NCBI RefSeq assembly: GCF_017051705.1
Contig: NZ_JAFIDJ010000001.1
Span: 1,827,786 to 1,891,785, forward strand
DNA length: 64,000 bases
Direction of reading: 5' to 3'
DNA from: Algoriphagus lutimaris
GTDB lineage: Bacteria > Bacteroidota > Bacteroidia > Cytophagales > Cyclobacteriaceae
The notes under the pieces are model-generated. The model was not told the origin of the DNA. It did no database searches and saw nothing but the letters and a program-made list of their open reading frames with translations. Each line of letters starts with the position of its first letter. The stretch's first letter is position 1. A program made the translations under genes and the position numbers. Positions 23,024-31,757 of this stretch are shown in pieces.

Positions 23024-25024
23024 ATGACTTTCCAAGAGCAAATCATAAAGGGTATTCCAAGCATTTTACCATCTAAAAAAGTAAGAAGTGGACAAATCAG
23101 TCATGCCCCAAAAAGAAAGGATATTTTAACTGAGACGGAGAAAAAACTTGCGCTAAACAATGCACTCAGATACTTTCCCAAGGAATGGCATTACGAATTA
23201 GCACAGGAGTTTCTTGACGAACTTCAGGAATATGGAAGAATCTACATGTATAGATTCATGCCGGATTATGAAATGAAAGCAAGACCTATTATTGAATATC
23301 CTGCCAAGTCAACACAAGCTGCAGCAATCATGCTGATGATCCAGAATAATTTGGACCCGGCGGTAGCACAACATCCAGAGGAGTTGATCACCTATGGGGG
23401 AAATGGAGCTGTTTTTCAAAATTGGGCCCAATATTTACTGGTTATGAAATATTTATCGGAAATGACAGAGGAGCAAACACTCCATGTCTATTCCGGGCAC
23501 CCGATGGGACTATTCCCTTCTTCCAAGGAAGCTCCAAGGGTGATCGTCACCAATGGAATGATGATCCCTAATTATTCAAAACCTGATGATTGGGAAAAAT
23601 TCAACGCCATAGGAGTTACACAATATGGACAAATGACGGCTGGTTCTTACATGTATATTGGTCCACAGGGGATCGTGCATGGCACAACCATTACGGTGAT
23701 GAATGCCTTCCGGAAAAAACTAGGAATCGGAAAATCCCCAAAAGGGAAACTATTTTTGACTGCAGGCCTAGGAGGCATGAGTGGAGCTCAACCTAAAGCA
23801 GGAAATATTGCAGGATGTATCACCATCTGTGCCGAAGTAAATCCAGCTGCGGCCAAAAAAAGACATGAACAAGGATGGGTAGATGAGTTGATCGAAAACC
23901 TAGATGAATTAGTACTCAGAACTCAACTGGCCAAAGCCAATGAAGAAGTGGTTTCGATCGCCTACATTGGAAACATAGTAGATGTTTGGGAAAGATTTGA
24001 TCAGGAAAATGTATTTATAGAAATAGGTTCTGACCAAACTTCTTTACATAACCCCTGGGCAGGAGGATACTACCCGGTAGGTCTATCTTTTGAAGAATCT
24101 AACCGAATGATGGCCGAAGATCCTGAATTATTTAAAGAAAAGGTTCAAGAAACATTGAGAAGACATGCATCTTCTATCAATAACCATTCAAAAAGAGGAA
24201 CTTACTTTTTTGATTATGGAAATGCGTTTTTATTGGAAGCATCCAGAGCCGGGGCTGCTATCATGGCCGAGAACGGCATAGATTTCAAATATCCAAGTTA
24301 CGTCCAGGACATCCTTGGTCCCATGTGTTTTGATTATGGATTCGGACCCTTCCGCTGGGTTTGTACATCTGGGAATCCCGATGATTTATCCAAAACAGAT
24401 CAAATTGCTGCAAAAGTCCTTAAAGAAATCATGCAGAATTCACCGGAATCCATTCAACAGCAAATGCAGGATAACATAACTTGGATCGAGGAGGCTGAAA
24501 AAAATCGTCTGGTGGTGGGTTCACAAGCCAGAATCCTTTATGCAGATGCGGAAGGAAGAGCAAAAATTGCGAAAGCGTTTAATCAAGCCATCGAATCCGG
24601 TGAAATATCTGCTCCTATCGTGCTTGGAAGAGATCACCATGATGTAAGTGGAACAGATTCTCCTTATCGAGAAACCAGCAATATATATGATGGAAGCAAG
24701 TTTACCGCTGATATGGCTATTCATAATGTCATAGGGGATAGTTTTAGAGGAGCTACCTGGGTCTCTATCCACAATGGCGGTGGAGTTGGATGGGGAGAGG
24801 TGATCAATGGAGGATTTGGAATGGTCCTCGATGGATCAGTAGAAGCGGAAAGAAAACTAAACTCCATGCTTTTTTATGATGTCAATAATGGGATTGCAAG
24901 AAGGGCTTGGGCTAGAAATTCAGGTTCACTAGAAGCCATCCAAAGAGAAATGGAAAGAACCCCGAATTTAAAAGTAACTCTCCCAAATCTGGTAGATCCT
25001 AGTATTTTGGATAAATTGGTATAA
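23024..25024 (+). CDS. hutU: Urocanate hydratase, long (metazoan-like) form
   Basis: 666 residues, clearly longer than the about 555-residue HutU of Bacillus and Pseudomonas and close to animal UROC1. HutU adds water to urocanate using tightly bound NAD+ as an electrophile. Seen are YGGNGAVFQNWAQY, SGHPMGLFPSS, QMTAGSYMYIGPQGIVHGTT, the NAD-binding GLGGMSGAQPKAG, FRWVCTSG and NGGGVGWGEVINGGFG. The extra length is at the N-terminus (about 80 residues) and as insertions. A 71-base spacer before it has no visible terminator. The hutG start lies 6 bases after its stop. Confidence 0.96.
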   Translation: MTFQEQIIKGIPSILPSKKVRSGQISHAPKRKDILTETEKKLALNNALRYFPKEWHYELAQEFLDELQEYGRIYMYRFMPDYEMKARPIIEYPAKSTQAAAIMLMIQNNLDPAVAQHPEELITYGGNGAVFQNWAQYLLVMKYLSEMTEEQTLHVYSGHPMGLFPSSKEAPRVIVTNGMMIPNYSKPDDWEKFNAIGVTQYGQMTAGSYMYIGPQGIVHGTTITVMNAFRKKLGIGKSPKGKLFLTAGLGGMSGAQPKAGNIAGCITICAEVNPAAAKKRHEQGWVDELIENLDELVLRTQLAKANEEVVSIAYIGNIVDVWERFDQENVFIEIGSDQTSLHNPWAGGYYPVGLSFEESNRMMAEDPELFKEKVQETLRRHASSINNHSKRGTYFFDYGNAFLLEASRAGAAIMAENGIDFKYPSYVQDILGPMCFDYGFGPFRWVCTSGNPDDLSKTDQIAAKVLKEIMQNSPESIQQQMQDNITWIEEAEKNRLVVGSQARILYADAEGRAKIAKAFNQAIESGEISAPIVLGRDHHDVSGTDSPYRETSNIYDGSKFTADMAIHNVIGDSFRGATWVSIHNGGGVGWGEVINGGFGMVLDGSVEAERKLNSMLFYDVNNGIARRAWARNSGSLEAIQREMERTPNLKVTLPNLVDPSILDKLV

Positions 25025-25030
25025 AAAAAG

Positions 25031-26002
25031 ATGGGGCAATTTCACCAGAATCCGGAATCCTCCAATTGGTATGGTAGAAAATCGAATGCGATAGAATACT
25101 GGCATCAAGCCAGTATTTCAGTAAATAACCTCGAATTGGATACCATCATGGACATGCCAAAAGTGGGTATACTTGGTTATGCCGGCGAAGAAGGGGTAAA
25201 TAGAAACCAAGGTAGGTTAGGAACGAAAGCAGGGCCTAAAGCTATCCGAAATATGTTGGGAAGTCTTGCTTTTCATCTTCCAGAACAAACCAGGGTTTTT
25301 GACTATGGCGATATCATTACTCTTAATTCAGACATGGAATCTAGCCATGATCTTATCACATCAACCGTAGTCAAACTTCTGGAAACAAATCACTTTCCTA
25401 TTCTATTGGGAGGTGGCCATGATTTGGCTTTTGCCCATGCAAGAGGAGTCTACCAATACCTCCAATCGAAGGATGAAAAATTAGGAATCATCAACTTGGA
25501 TGCTCATTTTGACTTAAGACCTTTAAACAATGTAAAAGGACATTCAGGATCTCCTTTCTTCCAACTTGCAGAGGAATATAAAGATGATTTCCACTACCTA
25601 TGTTTAGGTATACAGCGATCCGTAAATCCAAAGTCACTTTTTGAAACTGCAGAAAGATCGAATTCGCAGTGGATGGTCATGGAGGACTTTCGACTAAATA
25701 ACTGGGAAGTCATACATGAGAAAATTCTTTGGTTTCTGGATTCAAAAGATAAAATATATCTCACAGTAGATATGGATGGATTTGCCTCAGCCTATGCCCC
25801 AGGTGTTTCAGCTCCATCCCCAATGGGATTTGAACCAGAGTTTGCCTTTAAAGTGTTTGAATTAATTACTAAAAGCAAGAAAGTCATTTCCATGGATGTA
25901 GTAGAGCTCAATCCAAACTTTGACTTAGATCATGCTACTGCCAGGCTTGCCGCGAGGTGCGCGGAATATGTTGCAAGAAAGGTCTTAGGCCCCTCCAACT
26001 GA
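25031..26002 (+). CDS. hutG: Formimidoylglutamase
   Basis: 323 residues of the arginase/ureohydrolase family. The manganese ligands appear in GGGHDLAFAHARG, NLDAHFDLR and TVDMDGFASAYAPG. In this operon context it hydrolyses N-formimidoyl-L-glutamate to glutamate and formamide, completing the four-enzyme pathway without a folate-dependent formiminotransferase. It is followed by a bidirectional terminator shared with the convergent FAD/Fe-S oxidoreductase gene. A histidine permease is not next to the operon. Confidence 0.93.
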   Translation: MGQFHQNPESSNWYGRKSNAIEYWHQASISVNNLELDTIMDMPKVGILGYAGEEGVNRNQGRLGTKAGPKAIRNMLGSLAFHLPEQTRVFDYGDIITLNSDMESSHDLITSTVVKLLETNHFPILLGGGHDLAFAHARGVYQYLQSKDEKLGIINLDAHFDLRPLNNVKGHSGSPFFQLAEEYKDDFHYLCLGIQRSVNPKSLFETAERSNSQWMVMEDFRLNNWEVIHEKILWFLDSKDKIYLTVDMDGFASAYAPGVSAPSPMGFEPEFAFKVFELITKSKKVISMDVVELNPNFDLDHATARLAARCAEYVARKVLGPSN

Positions 26003-26026
26003 AAATTTAATCGATATAAATCCCGT

Positions 26027-26059
26027 TGATTGATTTCTGGTTGAATCAGAAATCAATCA
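26027..26059. terminator. Bidirectional terminator-like hairpin between hutG and the FAD/Fe-S gene
   Basis: A perfect 13-bp stem, TGATTGATTTCTG and its complement, with a 7-base loop. It lacks a strong T-tract and overlaps the last codon and stop of the convergent gene, but its place between two convergent genes fits a shared terminator. Confidence 0.6.
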
Positions 26060-28995
26060 CTTAAGGCTTCCCATAAAATCTCAACCGGATGCTTGGCTTT
26101 TCTCCCGGTTCCATCCGCGATCTGGTGCCTGCACGAAGTACCTGGCGCCGCAATAATTGTTTCAAGCTCCGTCTTTCTCACGGTTGGAAACAATACCAAT
26201 TCACCCACTTGTTGAGATACTTCATAATGTTCGGCTTCATACCCAAAACTTCCGGCCATCCCACAGCATCCACTTGGAATCGTCTCCACTGTATAATTTA
26301 CAGGTAGGGATAATATTTTTTGTGTCCAAAGAACTGAAGAAAGGGCCTTTTGATGACAATGGCCATGAAGTTTAATTTTCTGAGTATTTGTGGTAAAAGA
26401 ATCAGGTTTGATATTCCCTGCAGCTGCTTCCTGAGCCAAAAATTCATCGATTAACTTCACATGAATTTTAAGCTTCTTGGCAGATTCTACTAATTCCTTG
26501 CTTACTAATCTTGGGTACTCATCTCTAAAGCTCAAAATTGCCGAAGGTTCCAGACCTATCAAAGGAGTATTTCCATCAATCAAGTCCGAAAACACTTTTA
26601 CATTGGCTTCTGCATGTTTTTTGGCTTTTGGTAATAAACCTTTTGAAATGGCAGATCGCCCACTTTCCTGATGATCGACGATTTTGACATCGTATCCCAA
26701 TTTCTTTAAAAGTGAAATCGCTTTAATGCCAATTTGGGTATCATTGTGGTTGGTAAATTCATCCACAAAAAAATAAATCGACTTAATCGTTTGCTTTGCC
26801 CCAGGCAATGCCCGATAATTCTTTTTATACCACTTTCTGAGGCTTTGATTACTAATGGCAGGAAGGTTTCGTTTTGGGGCAACCCCCAAAACAGACTTCA
26901 TCAATCCTCCCGTAACACTGTTACTTAAGAAGAAATTTGCGATCCCGGGAATCAAGGAACCCAATTCATTCAGTTCATTAATATGAGCAAAGGCTTTAGA
27001 CCGTAAAGGGATTCCATTGGCTTGTTGGTATTGATATTGAAATTCCGCTTTCAAGCTAGCCATGTCCACATTGGAAGGACATTCGGAGGTACAGCCTTTA
27101 CAGGAAAGACATAAATCCATGGCTTCTTTGATTTCAGGATGATCAAAGGCATTTTCCTTTTTGTCCATGGTCAAAAATTCCCTCAAGGTATTGGCACGTC
27201 CTCGGGTGGTATCCCGCTCATTTCTGGTTGCCATATAACTCGGACACATTGTGCCTCCAGATCCAGGTAATTTCCTACAATCACCTGAGCCATTACATTT
27301 TTCGGCCATTCTAAGAATCCCTCCTACATTAGAAAAGTCCATCAAAGTAGGATGCTCCGGAGTTTTAGAATCTGGCTCATATCGAAGGAATTTGTTCATA
27401 GGAGCCGCATCTACTATTTTCCCAGGATTGAAAATATTTTGAGGATCCCAAGTGAATTTCAAACGGCGAAACAACTGGTAATTTTTCTCTCCGACCATCA
27501 GTGGGATAAAAGCAGCTCTAACCCGTCCATCTCCATGTTCCCCACTCAAAGAGCCTTGGTACTTCTTCACTAATTCGGCAGACGCTTTGGAAATCTGATA
27601 GAACTCCTCTACGTCTTTGGACTTTTTCAAATCCAGAATGGGCCTCAAGTGAATTTCCCCTGCTCCGGCATGGGCATAATGAACCGGCTTTTGATTAAAC
27701 CCTTTCATCATCTCATCCACTTCATCGATGTAATCCGCCAAATCCTCAATATCCACCGCAGTATCTTCAATACAAGCCACTGCTTTTTGATCTCCCGGAA
27801 TGTTCGCTAATAAGCCCAATCCTGCCGATCTCAATGCCCAGGCAGCAGAAACCATGGATGGTTCAATGATTGGATAGGCATACCCAATACCCTTTTGTTG
27901 AAAATCTTCGACCAACTTCTTCCCCTTTTCCATAGCTTCTTCCAGCGTTTTACCCCGGAATTCTACCATTAAAAGCGCTTCAGGATCTCCCTCCACGAAA
28001 TACCGATTTTTGGAATATTCAATACTCTCTTTGGTACAGTCCAAAATGATTTTATCCATCAATTCAACCGCAGTGGCAGGATGTTTCATGGCTGTTTGGG
28101 ATGCAACCATACTTTCATGAATGGTCTCAAAATGAGCTGCAACTACGATCTCAATAGGATCTGGTAAAGGATCTAAACTGATTTTGATCTCCGTAGTGAA
28201 TGCCAAAGTTCCTTCTGAACCCGAAAGAAGTTTACAGAAATTAAATTTTTCTTCCCCTTCAAAAACTTCCGATTTGAGCAATTCATCTACTGCATATCCC
28301 GTATTTCTTCGATGGATAGATTTTTTTGGGAATTGGGCATGGATTTCTTCTCTCGCTTCAGGGTCGCTTAATTCCTCTTCAATTTTTTTATAAATGGCTC
28401 CTTCCAGTGTATCCAGTTGGGTCTTTTGTGCAAATTCTACCTTACTTAAAGCTTCAAATTTTACAGGATTACCATCGCTTAAAATGGTATGTAATGAAAT
28501 CACTTTATCTCTTGTGACCCCATATACAATAGAGGTGGTTCCAGAGGAATTATTACCTACCATCCCACCAATCATTGCTCTGTTAGCGGTAGAAGTAATG
28601 GGACTAAAGAAAAGCCCATGAGGTTTTAAAAATCTATTAAGTTCATCTCTTACCACTCCTGGTTGAACCCTTACCCATCTTTCCTCTTGATTGAGTTCCA
28701 AAATCTTGGTAAAGTGCTTAGACACATCCACCACGATTCCATTTCCTACACATTGACCAGATAGAGAGGTTCCTGCCGTTCTAGGTATTAAGGAAGTTCC
28801 GTTTTTGGAAGCAAAATGAATAAGCTTCTGAATATCTGATTCAGTTTTGGGAAAAGCTACTGCCAAAGGCATCTCCCGATAAACGGAAGCATCGGTGGCA
28901 TAAAGGGTCTTTGTCAAAGAATCGAATTGCAAGGTTCCTTCCAATTGGGAAGAAAGCTCCTGTAGTAAAGGCAATAGGTTTGAACTCATGCCCAA
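26053..28995 (-). CDS. FAD-linked oxidase fused to Fe-S/CCG domains (D-2-hydroxyacid dehydrogenase type)
   Basis: 980 residues. Residues about 30-260 are the FAD_binding_4 domain (PRTAGTSLSGQCVGNGIVVD), about 260-530 the FAD-oxidase C domain (GEHGDGRVRAAF, with the family His), then a ferredoxin-like part with CNGSGDCRK, TMCPSYMAT and CLSCKGCTSECPS, and last the CCG domains (HGHCHQKALSS, SGCCGMAGSFGYE). This GlcD-GlpC fusion is shared with YdiJ-like D-2-hydroxyglutarate or D-lactate dehydrogenases, which pass electrons to quinones. The substrate is not decided by sequence. Monocistronic, convergent with the hut operon. Confidence 0.93.
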   Translation of the reverse strand: MGMSSNLLPLLQELSSQLEGTLQFDSLTKTLYATDASVYREMPLAVAFPKTESDIQKLIHFASKNGTSLIPRTAGTSLSGQCVGNGIVVDVSKHFTKILELNQEERWVRVQPGVVRDELNRFLKPHGLFFSPITSTANRAMIGGMVGNNSSGTTSIVYGVTRDKVISLHTILSDGNPVKFEALSKVEFAQKTQLDTLEGAIYKKIEEELSDPEAREEIHAQFPKKSIHRRNTGYAVDELLKSEVFEGEEKFNFCKLLSGSEGTLAFTTEIKISLDPLPDPIEIVVAAHFETIHESMVASQTAMKHPATAVELMDKIILDCTKESIEYSKNRYFVEGDPEALLMVEFRGKTLEEAMEKGKKLVEDFQQKGIGYAYPIIEPSMVSAAWALRSAGLGLLANIPGDQKAVACIEDTAVDIEDLADYIDEVDEMMKGFNQKPVHYAHAGAGEIHLRPILDLKKSKDVEEFYQISKASAELVKKYQGSLSGEHGDGRVRAAFIPLMVGEKNYQLFRRLKFTWDPQNIFNPGKIVDAAPMNKFLRYEPDSKTPEHPTLMDFSNVGGILRMAEKCNGSGDCRKLPGSGGTMCPSYMATRNERDTTRGRANTLREFLTMDKKENAFDHPEIKEAMDLCLSCKGCTSECPSNVDMASLKAEFQYQYQQANGIPLRSKAFAHINELNELGSLIPGIANFFLSNSVTGGLMKSVLGVAPKRNLPAISNQSLRKWYKKNYRALPGAKQTIKSIYFFVDEFTNHNDTQIGIKAISLLKKLGYDVKIVDHQESGRSAISKGLLPKAKKHAEANVKVFSDLIDGNTPLIGLEPSAILSFRDEYPRLVSKELVESAKKLKIHVKLIDEFLAQEAAAGNIKPDSFTTNTQKIKLHGHCHQKALSSVLWTQKILSLPVNYTVETIPSGCCGMAGSFGYEAEHYEVSQQVGELVLFPTVRKTELETIIAAPGTSCRHQIADGTGRKAKHPVEILWEALSD

Positions 28996-29204
28996 AAATA
29001 ACTTTCCTTTAGAGATAAAGGAATATTCAAGGATAAAGAATTTTTGAATTGAATCAGATTATTTTAAAGAATTAGATTTGGAGTCTACATCACTTTACAA
29101 GCCAAATAAGCTCCACCTATATCTAATTGAATAGGTACATTATTTCTTGAATTTGAAAATTGAGGAATTCCCTCTTTTCTTTGTGGATTACCACCCGGCA
29201 ACTT

Positions 29205-29975
29205 ATGTTTTTCTACCTTTCCCAATTCCTGAGTTTTTTGGCGATGCCCTTGACCATTATCTCTTTGCTAATTGTAGTTGGGGCAATTTATTTTCGCCGA
29301 AAATGGGGCAAAAAAAGCCTTTGGGCTGGAATTATTTTGCTTTGGTTTTTCTCCAACCAATTTATTGCAAACCAAGCCATGTTGGCTTGGGAACCGGAAT
29401 TCAAGGAATTCGATGAAGTCAAACCCCATGAATACGGAATTGTCCTGACCGGGGTCACCAACTTGAGTAAAACAGCATACGATCGAACGTTCTTCAATAA
29501 AGGGGCAGATCGGATTACCCATGCCCTACAACTTTACCGGATGGGCAAAATCAAAAAAATCCTGATTACCGGTGGTCAAGGCTTAAACCCTGTCAACCCA
29601 CAATCAGAAGCGGAATTATTGCAGCGATTTCTGTTGATGACCGGCGTTCCTACTGAAGATGTATTAATCGAAAACAAAGCAAAAAACACGGCTCAAAATG
29701 CGCAGTTTACCAAAGCTTTTCTAGAGGAAAATAAGATCGATACCAATCAGGAATTTTTACTGATCACCTCAGCATTTCATATGTACCGCTCTAAAGGTTG
29801 TTTCGATAAGGTAGGATTGAAAACTGAAACTTTCCCTACCGATTATTACAGCCATGATGTGAAGTTCAGCTTTCCTACACTGGTTTACCCTAGCCCCTCT
29901 TCCATCGAAAACTGGCATAAACTAGTGAAGGAATGGATTGGCATTACGGTTTATAAACTGGTAGGATATATCTAG
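29205..29975 (+). CDS. YdcF/SanA-family membrane protein (DUF218)
   Basis: 256 residues from the ATG at 29205; a TTG at 29160 would add 15 residues. Two N-terminal membrane helices (FLAMPLTIISLLIVVGAIYF and AGIILLWFFSNQFIAN) are followed by the DUF218 domain: YGIVLTGVT, KILITGGQG, SEAELLQRFL, VLIENKAKNTAQNA and LITSAFHMYRSKGCF. ElyC/SanA relatives act in envelope or peptidoglycan precursor homeostasis in Gram-negatives. Here the domain should face the periplasm. Convergent with hipA, 15 bases away. Confidence 0.85.
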   Translation: MFFYLSQFLSFLAMPLTIISLLIVVGAIYFRRKWGKKSLWAGIILLWFFSNQFIANQAMLAWEPEFKEFDEVKPHEYGIVLTGVTNLSKTAYDRTFFNKGADRITHALQLYRMGKIKKILITGGQGLNPVNPQSEAELLQRFLLMTGVPTEDVLIENKAKNTAQNAQFTKAFLEENKIDTNQEFLLITSAFHMYRSKGCFDKVGLKTETFPTDYYSHDVKFSFPTLVYPSPSSIENWHKLVKEWIGITVYKLVGYI

Positions 29976-29990
29976 GCTCTAAGGAAGGAG

Positions 29991-31292
29991 TCAAACCAAG
30001 AGCGTTTTCTTGATACCTGATTTTAATTTCTCCTCCACCCCTACTTGAGCAGCAAACTCCTCCCAACGCCGGATGGCGTCAGTAACTTTTGCAATTTTCT
30101 CTTCGGGCTTTTTGATATTCATCTTTCGGGCTACTTCCAAAAAATCTGTTTCAGAAATCCCATCTCTTTTTCCATTCACTGTTAATGACTGGGAACTTAC
30201 CCAAATGCTTCCAGGTCGGTAGGCATGGCAAATATCATAAGCTGGAGATAATGTCCATTTTCCTGTTTGATCCATTAGAAATGCAAAATTCTTGGTATGG
30301 TCATCACAATTTCTTGCAAAAACATTAAATACCATTCGGATAAACATCTGCTCTGCTTCTGGATAGGTACATCGAAGCATCCTCATGGTTTCAAACACCT
30401 GTTCGTAGCTAAACTCTCCCACCCTGTTGAAATCAAAATGGCGGATACCACAGAGGCTTTGCATATGGATCTTTTGACCATCATTCGTTCGATCAAATCG
30501 CTTGGTCATAAAATGAGCTCTTCCATTTTCTTCCAAGAGCTGGGACTCGTTCATCTCTATTCCCGCTTCCAATGCCATTAGGTAGTAGGCCATTTCTACC
30601 CTCCCATATCCCAGCGTGACTCCAAATTGCGAATCATGCACGCCGTCAAACTTGATAATCCAATAGGAAAATCCTTTGGGAGCTTTGACCTGTCCACTTT
30701 TTACAGCTCCAGTTTTGGGATTATAGGCAATGACTGCTTTTGCCCGAGCACCTCCAGCAGAGGTCCCTATTTTTAGAATATCCGCTAAAGCAGACTGTTC
30801 CTGGCTACTGAGATCCGATCCAAATCCCACTCTCGCATTCAATATTTTTCCTGCAATATGGACCAAGCTATCCACTTCTATGTTCGTGGCCCTACTTAAC
30901 TCTGTTCTCAAGGAGGGCTTGATTTCTAAGGCACCTACACCTCTCTTTCCAATAAAACATAATTGCTCTACCGGATTGAGACTATCTGCAGGCCGACCAT
31001 TCTGTTGCAACCAGGTATTGATTAACTGACTTCCATATTTATCAGGAAGCATGTCGGCCAATAATCCTGGCAGACCCTTAAACGTATCGAATACATCTCC
31101 CCTGGATTTCCTTAATTCTGGAAATGAAAAAACCCTTCCTCCTTGGGCCAAAGGCATTTTGATAGGAGATAAATCTAAGCCTGAACGGAGGAACTCCTGA
31201 TTAAACTCAAATCTCCCAACCTGCTGCCTTTCATCCCAAAGTACCGCCCCTACCAATTGATCCCAAATCCATATTTCTGCTGCTATTACCAT
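29991..31292 (-). CDS. hipA: HipA-like Ser/Thr kinase toxin
   Basis: 433 residues, the usual size for HipA. The N-terminal subdomain (about 1-110) contains FDTFKGLPGLLADMLPDKYG; the kinase part has the GTSAGGARAKAVIAYN nucleotide loop, the Lys in YWIIKFDG, FDRTNDGQK, the catalytic NVFARNCDDHTKNFAF loop and the metal-binding Asp in SPAYDICHAY. HipA toxins phosphorylate glutamyl-tRNA synthetase or other targets and stop growth. All catalytic residues seem intact. It overlaps the upstream antitoxin gene by 7 bases, antitoxin first, as in E. coli hipBA. Confidence 0.93.
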   Translation of the reverse strand: MVIAAEIWIWDQLVGAVLWDERQQVGRFEFNQEFLRSGLDLSPIKMPLAQGGRVFSFPELRKSRGDVFDTFKGLPGLLADMLPDKYGSQLINTWLQQNGRPADSLNPVEQLCFIGKRGVGALEIKPSLRTELSRATNIEVDSLVHIAGKILNARVGFGSDLSSQEQSALADILKIGTSAGGARAKAVIAYNPKTGAVKSGQVKAPKGFSYWIIKFDGVHDSQFGVTLGYGRVEMAYYLMALEAGIEMNESQLLEENGRAHFMTKRFDRTNDGQKIHMQSLCGIRHFDFNRVGEFSYEQVFETMRMLRCTYPEAEQMFIRMVFNVFARNCDDHTKNFAFLMDQTGKWTLSPAYDICHAYRPGSIWVSSQSLTVNGKRDGISETDFLEVARKMNIKKPEEKIAKVTDAIRRWEEFAAQVGVEEKLKSGIKKTLLV

Positions 31293-31621
31293 TCTGAGGG
31301 AGGATTTTCTGCTGCTTTATCCGTATTACGAACACGTTGTCGTTCATACTTCTTTTGAAGCTTGATGTAATCCATCGGGCTAATGGTATTTTTCAGTTCA
31401 AAAGCTTCCAACCATTGCAATTGATCCAATACACGTAGTACTTGAATCATAGTGATCAGATTGACCTTCTCCCCTCTCTCCAATAAGCTTAAGGTAGATC
31501 GACTGATCCCGGCTTCTGAGGAAAGCTGATCTTGGGATTTATTTTGAGCAATACGCTCCGCTTTTACAAAGTCTCCTATCTGCTGGAGAATCTGAATATC
31601 TGTTTTAGTACTATAATCCAT
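31286..31621 (-). CDS. hipB: HipB-like XRE antitoxin
   Basis: 111 residues with an HTH_3 domain (residues about 15-70: AERIAQNKSQDQLSSEAGIS then RSTLSLLERGEKVNLITMIQ) and a basic tail (YERQRVRNTDKAAE). It partners HipA, neutralises it and represses the operon. The promoter region upstream holds three copies of GAATGA-W4-TCATAC, the likely HipB operators. Confidence 0.92.
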   Translation of the reverse strand: MDYSTKTDIQILQQIGDFVKAERIAQNKSQDQLSSEAGISRSTLSLLERGEKVNLITMIQVLRVLDQLQWLEAFELKNTISPMDYIKLQKKYERQRVRNTDKAAENPPSEW

Positions 31622-31662
31622 GACTTAAAAATCATTCATTAATTATAAATATACAATATAAT

Positions 31663-31754
31663 GAATGATTAATCATACGATTTATAGATTATTTTTTGAA
31701 TGAAAATTCATACATAATAATTAAAAAATGTACCTAACGAATGATTTATCATAC
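31663..31754. promoter_or_regulatory. Three-copy HipB operator candidate
   Basis: GAATGA-W4-TCATAC occurs at 31663-31678, 31698-31713 and 31739-31754, all in one orientation, with a palindromic ATGA-N4-TCAT core. An inverted AATCATTC half-site is at 31630-31637, making a 12-bp inverted repeat with 31659-31670. The sites fill the gap between the helicase stop and the hipB start, like the multiple HipB operators of E. coli. Confidence 0.7.
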
Positions 31755-31757
31755 AAA

